Numbered from the stretch's first letter, positions 42,026 to 54,248 are shown. The stretch is DNA of 64,000 bases from Paroedura picta (GCF_049243985.1 NC_135375.1:26846490-26910489); one strand, 5' to 3'. Made by a program: numbers and translations. The notes: generated by a model not told the origin, from the sequence alone.

Positions 42026-42532
42026 AATGGAATTTTCAATGGGGCTACTGAAAGGAAATCCATCTGGCTTCAATCAGAGGCCAGGGCTTTTTCAGCCCTG
42101 GCTCCTACCTGGCAGAATGAGCTCCCAAGAGAGACCAGGGCCCCGTCGAAGCTCTCTGAGTTCTGCAGGGCTTGCAAGATGGAACTCTTCCGCTATGCCT
42201 ATGGTTGAGGCCAGCTGATTAACAACAACAATTCCAATGACATCTTGGGCCTCCCTCCCACCCCCACAGCCCCTCTTTATCCCCCCCTCTTGATTCCTCA
42301 ATTTTAACATCAACTGGGCCAATATGGTTGAATCGCCCTTAATTGTAATGCAATGCAGTTGTCTAATTTTATAATTTTAACTTCTTGTATCCTAATTCAT
42401 TTATCTGTTTTTATTGTGTTTTATTCTGTTTTAAATCGTTTAAACCATCTCGAGACGGTTCTTGAGAGGGGTGGTATATAAACAAACAAACAAACAAATA
42501 AACAAACAAACAAATACATACATACATTAAAG
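42026..42532 (+). mobile_element. LINE 3' end (L2/CR1-type) with RT C-terminus and (CAAA)n tail
   Basis: The plus strand encodes SEARAFSALAPTWQNELPRE then FCRACKMELFRYAYG, the same W-x-LP-E-R ... ACKMELF signature as at 10668 on the opposite strand. It ends with a stop and a 3' UTR. The terminal block CATCTCGAGACGGTTCTTGA and GGGGTGGTATATAA is followed by a tail of (CAAA)n and (CATA)n at 42479-42530. Confidence 0.85.
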
Positions 42533-43618
42533 GGGCCAATATTCAGTGCAGCCCACGTGTCAATGACAAAATAAAGAGATAAAAGAAGAGACAAAAATTA
42601 TTAGAGAGAAGAGAAGATGGAAGGGACATAAAAGACAACTGGGAAAAGGCATTTCAAAAGGCAGGAAATATATTGGCTGTCATAAGAGAGCAAGAGAAGA
42701 AAAAGGGATCAATTTTATTTCTTCCTTTCTAGGCAGCAGTCCTTTAAAGATGTCTCGCAGTATTTTTTTTTCTTTACAAATTTGGCCAAAATCCAGTCAA
42801 ACTTAAACAGGCAAAAGTGCAGTTGATATCAGTTGGAAAGTGTTGGGCCAATGTTTTATTCTCCCAACGAAATCCATGGGACTTAAAAGTGCTTATCTTT
42901 GGCTGAATCACACCCTTGAGATATGTAGGACAGATGGGGGACAAAATGCCTGTAATAAAATCTCTAGTGTCCGGAAGTCATGAATTTATAAGCCGTTCTG
43001 TGGATAAAAAGTATGCATTTCTCGATTTGGAACACTCCCATTAAAAAAGAACAGTGGCTATTACACAAAATGTTTCCTCCTGGAGGGATGCCATGGAAAG
43101 GTTAACTACTGTACACATACCAGTGGTGGCAGCCAGCATACGGGTTGCAACTTGTATTTGTTAATACGGTCTTGGTCTATGCAGGCCTTGCAGAATGACT
43201 CCAAGAATAGTTGGGTGAATTAACCAATTTAAGGGAGAAATTCACCGAACCCTTTATTTTTCTGGAAAGAGTGGAGACTGTAATGCTCATCTCAACAATG
43301 AAAGACAGAAAAGCATAACAAAACTAGGGAGAAGGTGAAAAAAGCATTAAAGGTGGCTTTGGGGAATGTTGTTTTTGAGATTCCAGTGTTGCGTTAAGAA
43401 GGTCTGAACCTGGATATTCTAGAACCAGGAAAGCCTCACCCTAGCTCCCAAATCTGTGTCCAATTTATTTATATTCACTCTTGCTTCCACCAGTGGCACG
43501 AGCACTGATCAGGATTGGACTTGCTTTGTTTCACCAACATTGCAATCTTGTTTCACCAAAATCTCATGTAATTTCAGACCATACCCTGAGACCTTGTTAG
43601 GATCCAATTCAGCAACTA
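42533..43618. other. Noncoding sequence
   Basis: No feature supported. Confidence 0.4.
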
Positions 43619-43812
43619 GGGATGCCAGCCTCCAGGTGAGACTGGGAGATCTTGTGAAATTACAGCTTGTCTCCAGGAAATGGAGCTCAGTTCCCCTGGG
43701 AAAAATGGGCAGGTATTATATCCCAGTTAAGTCCCTCTCTTCCCCAAACCCCACCTTCTGCAGGATCCACACCCAGAGTCCCAGGTTTTTCTTAATCCAG
43801 AGCTGGCAACCC
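43619..43812 (-). mobile_element. TA-flanked MITE, GGGTTGCCAGC family, both ends present
   Basis: It starts GGGATGCCAGCCTCCAGGTG and ends CCAGAGCTGGCAACCC. TA stands immediately outside at 43617-43618 and 43813-43814. The inside keeps TTACAGCTTGTCTCCAGG, CAGTTCCCCTGGGAAAAATG and CTCTTCCCCAAACCCCACC. Confidence 0.88.
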
Positions 43813-43977
43813 TATCAATGACGGATCATATGACATTAAAAATGCCTTTCAGCATGGTTTTTCCTTATTGTTGTGTGATTAGAACCAATCTGTACAGATC
43901 TGAAACTGGGGGAAAGGACTTCCTAGGGTTTAAGAATGCTTCAACCCCACTACATGTCACTGTTTGAACAATCATGA

Positions 43978-44372
43978 CCAACTTGGTGTAGTAGTTAGAA
44001 TAATAGAGTTGGAAAGGACCTCCAGGGTCATCTAGTCCAACCCCCTGCACAATACAGGAACCCACCACTGCCTGTCCACCCATAGTGACTCCAGTTTCAT
44101 GCCTGAGTGATTCCCCCCCCCAAAAAAAAAGTCTCCAGAACTGAGCCTGGCCTGGAGGGAATTCACCTACCATGGTTAAGAGTGGTGGTCTCTAAACCAG
44201 AGAACTGGGTTTGATTCCCCACTCCTCCACATGTAGCTGCCTGGGTGACCTTGGGTTAGTCACACTTCTCTGAAGGCTGTTCTTGCAGCACAGTTCTCTT
44301 AGATGTCTCACTTTGTAAGCCGCTTTGGGTAGTGAAAAGTGGAGTATAAAAACCAACTCTTCTCCTTTTTCA
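43978..44372 (+). mobile_element. tRNA-derived SINE with TTC-type tail, split by a CR1 fragment
   Basis: The head CCAACTTGGTGTAGTAGTTA is cut at 43998 and resumes at about 44173 with GGTTAAGAGTGGTGGTCTC, then TGGGTTTGATTCCCC (B box), GGTGACCTTGGGTTAGTC and AAGCCGCTTTGGGTAGTGAA. The intervening segment is CR1 antisense. The SINE is therefore older than that CR1 copy. Confidence 0.85.
43999..44172 (-). mobile_element. CR1 3' fragment inside a SINE
   Basis: The complement of the CR1 3' UTR: AATAATAGAGTTGGAAAGGA, CATCTAGTCCAACCCCCTGC and GGAACCCACCACTGCCTGTC. The tail lies at its left edge. The repeated GTTA/GTTAAGA at both borders may be its target duplication. Confidence 0.85.
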
Positions 44373-44394
44373 TACTATTAAATATGGTACTTTA

Positions 44395-44727
44395 GGTTGC
44401 CAGCTATGGATTGAGAAATACCTGGGTGTGGAGTCTTAAGAGGCAGGATTTGGTGAGGAGATGGACTTCAATAGGGATTAATGCCATAGAGTATACCTTC
44501 CAAAGTGACCATCTTGTCGTGGTAACTGACCTCCCCCTCACTGGCAGGCTTCGAACAGCATCTGGACAGACACTTTTCCTGGATGCTTTAGTTTCGGCAA
44601 ATCCTGCATTGAGCAGGGGGTTGGACTAGACATCCTGTATGGCCCCTTCCATGATTCTATCTCTGTCACCTGGAAATTAGTTGTGATCCCTGGAGTTCTC
44701 CAGGCACCAGCTGGAGGTTGACAACCC
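44395..44727 (+). mobile_element. TA-flanked MITE, GGGTTGCCAGC family, split by CR1
   Basis: The left end GGTTGCCAGCTATGGATTGA is preceded by TA, and the right end GGAGGTTGACAACCC is followed by TA. A CR1 fragment (44541-44661) interrupts it after GTAACTGACCTCCCCC. Removing it gives the normal family length near 210 bp. Confidence 0.88.
44541..44661 (+). mobile_element. CR1 3' fragment inside a MITE
   Basis: GAACAGCATCTGGACAGACA, CATTGAGCAGGGGGTTGGAC and CTTCCATGATTCTAT are the last 120 bp of CR1. Confidence 0.87.
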
Positions 44728-44786
44728 TAATGGTATTGCACTGCTCTGGTATTAGATCCAGAATAAGCAACATTTTGGCCTGAGTG

Positions 44787-44872
44787 AATCATAGAATCAT
44801 AGAATGTAGACTTGGAAGGGACTTCATGGGTCATCTAGTCCAACCTCCTGCACTATGCAGGAGCTGCATAGT
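44787..44872 (-). mobile_element. CR1 3' end
   Basis: The complement of the CR1 tail, ATCATAGAATCATAGAATGT, followed by GGGTCATCTAGTCCAACCTC. It is about 85 bp long. Confidence 0.9.
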
Positions 44873-46220
44873 GCCAGTAAAGATGTTGGGATGCCAGTAA
44901 AGAAAGGACAAACAAGGGTTGTATTTGAGCAGAGGGTCAAAGGCTGTACTTTGCCAGGTGTGCTGAATGCAAGCCAAGCACCTGAAGCAGTATCATTGCC
45001 CATAGGTTTCCTTCAGTTGAAGATGATAGGTACACAGGTCCAGGAAGTACTGCCAAGCATAAGCCATTCCCCCTGCTTTCTCCCATATCACCCCCTCCCC
45101 CCAAAAAAAGAAAGCATGGAGGCCAGATCTTTATAGTAGGAGACCTGGCTCAGGGGCTAATTGCTGTTTTACTGATGAACATCATCACTTCCACTACAAA
45201 ACCTTCATTGAGTCAGCAGGACCCTCTAGGAACCACCCAAAATTCTATGGTTAAACCATTAATTCCAGAACTGACATTATATATTGGCGTGACAGCTGCT
45301 GAAATGGTCCCAGCCTTCCAAATGCTCCGTCTGGGCTGCTTGCTGTGGCTGAGAAAACCCCAGAGACTCTGCAAACATCTCCAAGGCTCACCTTTACTTG
45401 AGTGGAGAATCAGTCCCGTGTGGCAAGCAATATTGTAACAGATTACAGCTTGAACTAGGGCCATTGGAAGCATCTTCTCTGTTTCTAGATAGAGGTCTGT
45501 GAAACTGGAGAAGACAGTGGTTTCTGAAGAACGTCCAAGGTGGTTTGAGAGAGGCTTGTCTTGAGGTTTTCCTTTGTTTCTTTTAATCCACTCTTTCCAC
45601 AGGCTTTGCGTTTCACTCCCATCATAATGTTACGCAATCTTTGGTCACCAGGATTTCTATGGAAGGGAGATGGCATTCGTTATGAAAGCAAAAGCCAACG
45701 ACACTGAAGATTCCCGTTTGAATCTTGCTGAAATATTTGTGTATAAGTGCTGTGCAGAAAACACAAAGGAATTTTTCTCCTTGACCCATATTTTCATTAA
45801 ATCGATGGGAAAAAAAAGAGGAGACTATTTTAGGTTATATTCTGCTACAATCGCTCTGTTTGTAAACATTAACTCATTATTTGTCTATCCCAAGGAATGG
45901 CATGCACTGGAAGGCAATCACTCTGCACAAAAATGTGACCTTGGCTAGTCTACAACAGAAAAAAAAAAGTTATCCATCTGACATGCCTCCTTGTTTGAAG
46001 GAGGGCCGGGGGACATTAACTAAGGACCTAAGTGCATTTTGAAAGATTTGAGGAGCTACTTTAAGCTTTAAAGTGGTCTGCTGAGCTATCCTTAACATGT
46101 TCTATTTAGGACTGGCAATAGCTCGTGTTTATAGAAGGCATTCTTCAAACTTTATAGTAGTCCTTGACAATTATAGGCTAATATGCGTGGACATCCCAGT
46201 TGTGCTGTTCTCTCAGCAAG
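44873..46220. other. Noncoding sequence
   Basis: No gene recognised. Frames up to 93 codons show no domain. Confidence 0.4.
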
Positions 46221-46222
46221 GA

Positions 46223-46510
46223 GAGCCAGTTTGGTGTAGTGGTTAGGAGTGCGGACTTATAATCTGACGAGCCGGGTTTGAATCTGTGCTCCCCAACATG
46301 CAACCAGCTGGGTGACCTTGGGCTCGCCACGGCACTGATAAAACTGCTCTGACCGAGCAGGAATATCAGGGCTCTCTCAGCCTCACCCACCCCACAGGGT
46401 GTCTGTTGTGGGGAGAGGAAAGGGAAGGTGACTGTAAGCCACTTTGAGACTCCTTTGGGTAGAGAAAAGCAGCATATAAGAACCAACTCTTCTTCTTCTC
46501 CTCTTCTTCC
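46223..46510 (+). mobile_element. tRNA-derived SINE with (TTC)n tail, full length
   Basis: GAGCCAGTTTGGTGTAGTGG, TAGTGGTTAGGAGT, CCGGGTTTGAATCTG, GGTGACCTTGGGCTCGCC and AAGCCACTTTGAGACTCCTT, then TTCTTC with decay. It is close to the copies at 32422 and 59583. Confidence 0.94.
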
Positions 46511-46549
46511 TGTGCCACATATTACAGTTCAGCAGTACCTGGTGAAGGT

Positions 46550-46645
46550 AGCTTTGACTCTTGAAAGATATTGTTGGTTTGTAATGTGTTACTGGACTTG
46601 AATATAACTGTTCTACTGAAGACCAACGCAGATGCATTTTTAATA
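46550..46645 (+). repeat. GTTGGTCTTAAAGGTGCTACTGG-type repeat
   Basis: TATTGTTGGTTTGTAATGTG, TTACTGGACTTGAATATAAC and GTTCTACTGAAGACCAACGC, the inverse of the fragment at 27617. Confidence 0.55.
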
Positions 46646-47844
46646 AAAACCAACACTGTCTCGTCCTAGCTATCTATCAAGATAGACCAGTCTTGATGGT
46701 GAAAATCTCACCTGGATCTCAGAACAATTAGATGCTTTAGCTGGCAATACACAGGGCGGAACTTACACAGGGAATGATCTATTACAGACATAAAGGCCTT
46801 TTGTGACAGGTGGATCCTTATATGAAGGATTAAGAAACTACTAGGAGGCTTTTTCATTAGCTATAAATTCTGCTGACTAATAAGAGGAGGCATATTGATG
46901 TGTCACAGAGTAAGAAGCAGTGGGCTTGAATATGCCGTTGCCTGGAGGTTGCTTTAGACTGCATCTCATCATGTGGGAGTAAGCTCTCAGCATGCCTGGA
47001 CTTTGGGGTAGAGGGTACCACATCACTCAAAGGGTTGAATCCTTGAATCAGCTCTTAGTCTTAACCTGGGAGCTGCTCTCTGACCCCGACTCTTTCCTCT
47101 TTGTCCTCTCCCTTCTCACATGGCCTTCCATGAAGAAGCCTCTCTGCAGATACAGTGCCCTCATACTCCCCTCCACAATCCTGAACTCGCTGGCCATTTA
47201 TGGTAAGGAAAGTATTATTTAGCTTGAGCTTCTCTCCCTTCTTTGGACTGCAACCTGAATGAGAACTGGATCTACCTGAATAGATGTAAGTTTACCTCTT
47301 TTCGTAATATACTGCTTGGGAGATTTATTTACTGCAGCACTATCACGTTTCTATGACAGGGCAAAACTGTGCTGTATTAACATTATATCCTAATTAACCA
47401 ATCACAGGCAGAGGTTTGCCATGTGACTCTGGCAACCTTTTTTCTGCCATGGTTCCACACAGGAAAAGGCTTGTTTTGTTTCGTATTAGCGGCAGTCCTG
47501 GGGCTTCCAAGGGGCATGATTCTCCATTATTTCCCCACTACAGTCCCTTGGCAATGGCAGGATGAAACGGCTGCTTTGTGGGAAGGGCCAGGACAATGCA
47601 AACTTTCCTGCCCACACCACTTCCAAAACAGGTTTTAGAAAAATAAGATAAAAGCCGGGGAAACCCTGGGAGGTGCACAAATATATCGTGATGCTGTTGG
47701 GAAGACGGGGGTCGGACGACACACTCCTGCTAAATCAACAGCATCCAAATCAGGACAAAGAATCTGGGAAACATCTACGATTGAAGCCACCGTATGTTGT
47801 ACAAAAAATGCAACTTAGACTTCACAGGACTACTTGTTCACGAC
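46646..47844. other. Noncoding sequence
   Basis: No feature supported. Confidence 0.4.
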
Positions 47845-48004
47845 TAGAGGCTAGATAGCCATGGAGAGGCAGATTCTGTGAAGGCAAAGGGGTGGCAGAT
47901 TACAGTAGATGAGCAATTGGGATGTGAGTGTCCTGCGTAGTGCAGGGGGTTGGACGAGATGACCCATGAGGTTCCTTCCAACTCTATTATTCTATAATTC
48001 TATG
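47845..48004 (+). mobile_element. CR1 3' end
   Basis: GGCTAGATAGCCATGGAGAG, AAGGGGTGGCAGATTACAGT, GGGGGTTGGACGAGATGACC and CAACTCTATTATTCTATAATTC-type tail (47980-48000). It is about 160 bp long and shares the layout of 38740-38890. Confidence 0.93.
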
Positions 48005-49562
48005 ACATTAAGAAATAATATTGACATTAAAGGGGATAGCTGCCTATTCTATTCATCATGAACGCAAGTCCGTTCACCATCGTGCAGATCTTTAACACTG
48101 AATCCTGAGACAATCCTTCAAATGCCATTTTGCACAGCCAAGCAACAGGCCAGAGTCATCCATTCAAAACAGAAGGTCTCAGGAACTCAGGACAGCCAGC
48201 TTCATTCAGGATGTTATGAATTATCTTTCCTTTCTGGATAATGAGTCTTTCCTGACCTTCCCTCAATGGATTCCAGGCTCATCAACTGACACTGAGAATT
48301 GCAATGCAATCCCCGTTTGCTTCGGGAATTGTTTTTACCAAATTGGGCCGCTTTGCAATCTGAGGCATGTAATGAAGAGATTTACGATTGGTGGCTGGCC
48401 TTACATTGCTGGTGATCCACACAGGGCTCCTTGGGTCATAAATTCTGGAGGAGTGATTTAACAAGGTAAGGCCTGTCATGTAAGCAGCATGGTCATATTC
48501 TGTTTGTAACCAAGGTCTCTGTCCACACAAGCCTGAAGTTAGGGTGGGACTGGTCAGTGTCCTGCCCCTCTTTGAGCACTCATATGCCCCATGTATAAAT
48601 CTCAGAAGCTAAAGAACACACTAGCCTGGCAGGAGAGCCACACTGAACCAGCTGTCTTCAGCAGTTGTAGCATTCTCTGCAATAAAAGAGAGGTCTTCAG
48701 TCTACAAAACAGAAAAGGGCCCATTGCATTTCTCTGGCCTCGCCCACTGTGCTTTGAATGGGTGACTTCAACATCACAAAGCGTCCTCCTAAGCAGAGGG
48801 TCCCCAGCTGGTTTGCAGGTCTTCATTCCTCCTTTGCCGCTTAGCTGAAAAGCCAAGGCACATGTCCTCTGAGCACAGCTTGTGGTGCTCCCAAAAACAT
48901 GTTCCGGCAGAGGATCAGGGCACAGCTTGCACAAAGGAGCTGATTTGCTTCTTCCTCTTTGAAAGCAAAGTTGCCACTGCGGGACTATGCTGCTGTGTGT
49001 GTCTGAGCTAGACAGAGGGGGACGTTGTGACCTATTTAAGGATCTGGAGCTGGAGGCGATGTTGTTACATTAGAAACAACATTTGGAAATGTAATTGAAC
49101 TGCAGTATGAGTATTTTCCAGACCAGTTAATAAACTATGCTTTATAGATGTGTTGAGTTGGCACCTAAAAGCATTCCTTCTATGCTAATCAATAATAATT
49201 CTGTGTAATTCAAAAGGGTGCGTGGAGAGAGAGGTTTGTTTTAATAATACTGTTATCTGGAGATGGAGAAAACGACAACTGTCAATCAAAATATCCCAAA
49301 CAGCTTTAGAATATATATATCATTCATCTTTTATATTGTTTCCCCAGTATGAACTCTGAAAACAGAACTCTTCCTCCTGCCTGGTATTTTGTTTCCTTCC
49401 CACATTTCTGGTCCTTCAGAGACAACGGAAAACGTATTTGTTTTGGAAGTCCATTAAGGGTAGCAGAGTTTTTATCCTTGGGATTTTGCCTGTTGTAGCT
49501 GTGTTGCTTTTATGTTCTGCAGGTTCTTAATTTGCCTGATTTGAGAGGAAGGTGACACAGAA
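48005..49562. other. Noncoding sequence
   Basis: No gene recognised. The 110-codon minus-strand frame near 48602-48934 has no domain or splice context. Confidence 0.4.
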
Positions 49563-49689
49563 TAGCCCGATCTTGTCAGATCAGGGTTAGAACTTGGGAA
49601 GGAGAAGACCACCAAGGAAGACTCTTCAGAGGAAGGCTATAGCAAACCTCCTCTGCTTCCCACTTCCCTTGCAAGCCCCTCCCTCAGGT
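49563..49689 (+). mobile_element. 5S rRNA-derived SINE, second copy
   Basis: TAGCCCGATCTTGTCAGATC and AGGGTT are 5S-like, with the GGAAGCTAAGC segment deleted. Then follow GAAGACCACCAAGGAAGACT, GGCTATAGCAAACCTCCTCT and CTTCCCTTGCAAGCCCC, the SINE body missing from the copy at 1978. The two copies together show the element's order. Confidence 0.82.
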
Positions 49690-50123
49690 TTGTCTACTTT
49701 ACTCATTTGTTAGAGGTTATGAGGGTTTCATTGTATTTTAGGTTTTATTTGTAAGCTGCCATGAACAGACACGATGCCCTGGAAGGAGAATCACCAGCCA
49801 CCTGGAGACTTCATCTTCTGAGTCATCTGTGACTACACTGGTATTTTGGGAGACCTCTCCTTCTGAGATATTTGCGATGCCATTTGAGTGGACGTTCTAT
49901 TTGCACTAATGTGACACATGATGTTTCCACTCTTGTTCGACAGGACTATTCTATATTTGCTTCTGATTGACGCTGAATACGTTTTTTGTCTTTCTCATTC
50001 CTTGTGTAATTGGTGCCTTTACCCAGTTTTTGTCTTTTCACTACTTTTAATAGAGTGTGGCCTTGTGAACTGGCATTTGATAGAAGATGGAGGGGCTATT
50101 TAACTCTTCTCTCCTACATTTTA
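49690..50123. other. Noncoding sequence
   Basis: No feature supported. Confidence 0.4.
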
Positions 50124-50319
50124 GGGTTGCCAGCTTCCAGGTGGGGCCAGAAACCTATCAGAATTACAACTGATCTCTAGGCAACAGAAACCTGTCCTCC
50201 TAGATACAATGGCTTCTTTGGAGGATGGAACTATGGGGTTATATCTTGCTGAGGTTCCCCCCCCCTTCCCCCTCCTCCCCTGACTCCGCCCATTCCCCAA
50301 CCTGAGGCTGACAAGCCTG
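50124..50319 (-). mobile_element. TA-flanked MITE, GGGTTGCCAGC family
   Basis: GGGTTGCCAGCTTCCAGGTG (preceded by TA), AGAATTACAACTGATCTCTA, ATGGCTTCTTTGGAGGATGG, CTCCGCCCATTCCCCAACCT and a diverged right end GAGGCTGACAAGCC. Confidence 0.87.
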
Positions 50320-50380
50320 TCTATTCTGCTGAAAATTCCAGCTAAAGCAGCCTTTATCCCGGATGAGAAAACTTTTAAGG

Positions 50381-50780
50381 CAGTGGTTCTCAACCTTCCT
50401 GCGACCCTTTAATAATAATGCTGCGACCCTTTAGTACAGTTCCTCATGTTGTGGTGACCCCCAACCATAAAATTACGCAAGTGTTCTTTCACAGAAATTG
50501 AACTGAAATGGACCAATGGCATGAAGATCCATTGTTCATGATTGAATATAAATGTTTTTTTCCCTCGGGGTTTCTCAGTTCAGTTCTGCCTCTTGCCTCA
50601 TCATGCCAATCTCGCTCTTTTCCACTGCTCCAGACAGATGAACACTGTCTCGATCTAACCCACAAGGCTGTTGTGTGGAGGGCACCTCCCCACCGGTCAA
50701 GCTGCTTGTCCTGCCATGACCCCTGTGAAAGGGTCGTTTAACCCCCAAAGGGGTTCCGACCCCCAGGTTGAGAACCACTG
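50381..50780. mobile_element. hAT non-autonomous element (400 bp), CAGTGGTTCTCAACC family
   Basis: It starts CAGTGGTTCTCAACCTTCCT and ends CCAGGTTGAGAACCACTG, giving an inverted terminus of about 16 bp. The flanks TTTTAAGG and CTTTAAGG match 7 of 8. Characteristic subterminal blocks are GCGACCCTTTAATAATAATG, CAACCATAAAATTACG and GGGGTTCCGACCCCCAGG. It is not coding. This is a Charlie-group type terminus, distinct from the CAGTGGTCCCC and CAGTCTTTCTC families here. Confidence 0.93.
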
Positions 50781-52767
50781 CTTTAAGGGTACCCACATTT
50801 TGTTTGGAAATAGTGAGGGGGATATATGTGCATTCCTGGTTTAATGGGCACCTTGTCTCTTTCCAGAGGAAGTTTTTTCTCTAAAAGAGGCTTGCAATTG
50901 CCTACTCTTCCTCTCCCCACAACAGGTTAGAAACTTGAACATCTGCCCAATTTGTTAACTGCAGTACCAAATGCATATAAGGCCTATATTTCATTGAAGA
51001 ATGGGAAATGGTTCGGAGGTGTAGAGAGACAAACTGTGTACCTTCTTCATATTCAACCCAGCAGCCGATGGAATGAAGTAGTGCAAACATACCTAAGTAC
51101 ACCTTTCAGTTAAAATTCAGGGACTTAAGCTGAAATTGTAGTCACTATAACTGAGTTTATATCATACCTTTTTGGAAAGAGTATATATATTAGTATTTAA
51201 AATAAGGTCAAAATGATATGGATTATTTAAAAAATAAGAAGAAACTCTGAAATTCCTGCAATAACAAAAATCTGTGGTCTTAATGTAATACCTAGAAATA
51301 ACAATGGCTTAATAATTGTTTGCAGAAGTTATTCAACTGATTTCAAGCACTAGGGCTGTTATCTGTTCATAAACCATTACCGAACACACAAAGACACGGT
51401 TGTTATGTATTGTTTGTCCAACTCTCATTTCTGGTATTGAACCGGCACAGTTATCTCTTTCCCTCCGGGCTAGTTACTCTCTAACTGCACAACTGACCTT
51501 GAAGTCCAGAAGCCAATGTCAAAAGTGACACAAAAGCCAAAAGAGGCAGACAGGGTGGAGTGTAGCTCACAAAACAAACCTACCAGAGCTCTCTCCACTC
51601 TGATACTTTAGTGCCTAATTCTGCATTATCAGCCACTGATTTGTAGGAAAACCCACAAAACAATTTTCTGTCTCCAGCCCAGAAACAGCCCATATTTCTC
51701 AGTTGTTCTCCCTGGTAAATCAGTGTCTGAATGTTGAATTTCTTCATAAAGCAAGTTACTAAAGTTGTCCTTCAGAACTGAACTTGTTCTCTAAATTATC
51801 TCTCTGAATCTGGTGACGATTGGGGGTGCATATGGGAAACAAAGTTTGGGGCCATCTTTGGGCCAGCTGTACAGGAGATGAGCTAAGCTTCTGTTGTTCC
51901 TCTATGGTGGGGAATCTAGCCTGGGTGTAGCCAGAGGTTTGAGACAAAGGACAAGAGCCAACAAATTTGGGGCCCTTGGCTGTCAGCCCATGGCATGCAG
52001 CCTGTAGCCCTAGGAGTAGATTCAGGACCAGCCAACCATGTTTTTTCTTTGTTTGTCTAAGTGATATTGTTCTGTTTCCTTGTAAGCCATTGTGAGACTG
52101 GCAGGGAGAAATGTGAAATAACAAAATAAAATAATATATTTTTTTCTGAAGCACATTCATGGAATGCATTAAGGTGCCATTTCACATGGTGGTAAAACTC
52201 CTTTCTGTGACAACAGATTACAGGAGAATTGTCTTCTAAGAATACAGTAAAACAGAACAAGTACCTTCTTGGCTCTGAAAACTGGGCCAACTGCTGCAGG
52301 GTATAGCTGAAAATAACGAGCAGCAGGCCGAGAAGAGCCTTCAGCTGTCTGTAAAGAGGAAGGTTTTGGGAACAGCCCTTGCAGTGAGAAAAGGGAGAGG
52401 GCTTCACACACATATCCCTCTTTTCATCTGTGAAAGTTTTGCTTACAGGCTGACATTTCGATGAGACAAACTAATCTGTGTCGAGGTGCTCAAATTCAAA
52501 CAAAGGAAACCAACCCAATTTTATAAAAAGATCCATAAGCAACCAACCAAACAATCACATTTGTTTTAGCCTCACCAATAGTAATTAAGACAAAGCAAGA
52601 TGAGTATCTTGCCTGGCAAATAATACTCATTCATGTCCTAAGGAAAGCAGAGGAGACAAAAAAGCATATGAGGAAGAAAAAGAGAGTTTGTTTAACATTT
52701 CAGGGCAGGGTGGTGGCTACGTAAATCTGTGTATTGTGTATACTTGAATTCTCTTTATGCAAGCTTT
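50781..52767. other. Noncoding sequence
   Basis: A/T-rich, with no gene or recognised repeat. The 136- and 118-codon minus-strand frames (51759-52169, 52057-52413) lack domains. Confidence 0.4.
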
Positions 52768-52769
52768 TA

Positions 52770-52811
52770 GGGTTGCCGGGTTCTCCCTGTCCACCCGTGG
52801 AGTTGGAGGTA
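52770..52811. mobile_element. MITE terminus remnant
   Basis: GGTTGCCGGGTTCTCCCTG preceded by TA looks like the left terminus of a GGGTTGCCAGC-family copy cut short just before the complete copy at 52812. Confidence 0.5.
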
Positions 52812-52988
52812 GGGTGGCCAGATCCAGATTGGGAAACTCCTGAAGATTTAGGGGTGGTTCCTTGGGAGGATACGATACAGTGCCATAGAAGCTACCCCCC
52901 CCCCCAGCACCCATTTTCTCCAGGGGAACTGATCTCTCTAGTTTGGAAATAGGAGGATCCCCAGGTCCCACCTGGAAGTTGGCATCCC
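52812..52988 (+). mobile_element. TA-flanked MITE, GGGTTGCCAGC family, both ends present
   Basis: It starts GGGTGGCCAGATCCAGATTG and ends GGAAGTTGGCATCCC, with TA directly outside at 52810-52811 and 52989-52990. The inside has GGGAAACTCCTGAAGATTTA, CAGTGCCATAGAAGC and CATTTTCTCCAGGGGAACTG. Confidence 0.9.
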
Positions 52989-52990
52989 TA

Positions 52991-54248
52991 TGTGTATTGA
53001 GTAATTCCACACATACTACTGCAGAATGTGTGCTTTGAACCTCACATTGATCCAAGGACTGGTCCCTGGTTTCATTTGTAAAATGAATGCATGTTGGCTG
53101 TTTCTTACAAACTGATATACAAATGTGCATGCACAATGTACGTGATCATGGTCACATGGATTATGGTTGGGGTCCTGAGAGACCTAAAAAATACACTGGC
53201 CTCATTGCCATAATTTGAGAGTGGACTGTTCTAAAGATTACACCCCTCCCCCAATCAAAACCTGAATAAGTTGGCTATAGAGGTAGAATGGTTTCATTGT
53301 ATTTATATTTGATATTATAATTTTGATTGTTTTATTAACCTACCCTGAGTGTAGGAAAATGGTGATTTTTAGAGCAAGCCACCACCATCTTGTCTTCACC
53401 CTGGCCCTACCTCGTTCAAAGTATAGATAGTTGCGTCAACTCTGGGAAAATAGAAAATTCAGGAATTTGTAGGGTATCCTTCTTTGAGAAGCGCCTGTCA
53501 GCCAAACCTTCTGTTTCTAGAACTACAACAACGTTACGCTATGATTGTTGCTCATTCAGAATACTGAGGAGGAACTGAAAACACAAGCTTACATTTTAAG
53601 AAGTGAATGCAAAAATATGAGAATCTGCATTCAGGAACACATGACCTCCTTTGATTTATCAGCACGAGGTTAAGTTAATCCTTACCTGCAGTCTATATAG
53701 CCGCAAATTCACCATGTCTGGGAAAGTTTGAAATATTCCTCTTTACACCCGTGTGTAATCAAAACACAAGTGAGTGCTGGTCACATGGCAGGATGGCTGC
53801 TGCTCAGGGACTGATAAATCTGTAAATATTTTCTTTGTTTAAAAGAAATACCCACTCTAGCCTTCCCCACTGGGACTGTAGGAACTGACAGGTGGGAGGG
53901 CTGAAAGATCAGAAAACAATAGAGTTCGCTTCGGAAGGCCTTTTGGTTCCTGACCCTGCCGTGAGATGGGTGGAAAATGCACTCATCAACATCCTGGGAA
54001 ATTAAACACCTCTTTCTCGCAGGCCTTTCATACTGTATTAGCTTTCTTTCATGTGATTCACTTAGCTAGGATGGGGCTGGCTTTGAAACAGATCTCCCCC
54101 CCCCCACACACACACACACTGTATTTACTCCTTCATGCACCTTTTCCTCATAGCTAGATGAAAAGAATACTCCTGGATACAGCTGCTCAGATACAGGGAT
54201 AGCTAGATAACCTCGAAAGAGACATTCTAAAACATTATATCTTTGCAC
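52991..54248. other. Noncoding sequence
   Basis: No feature supported; CA-run at 54104-54120. Confidence 0.4.
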
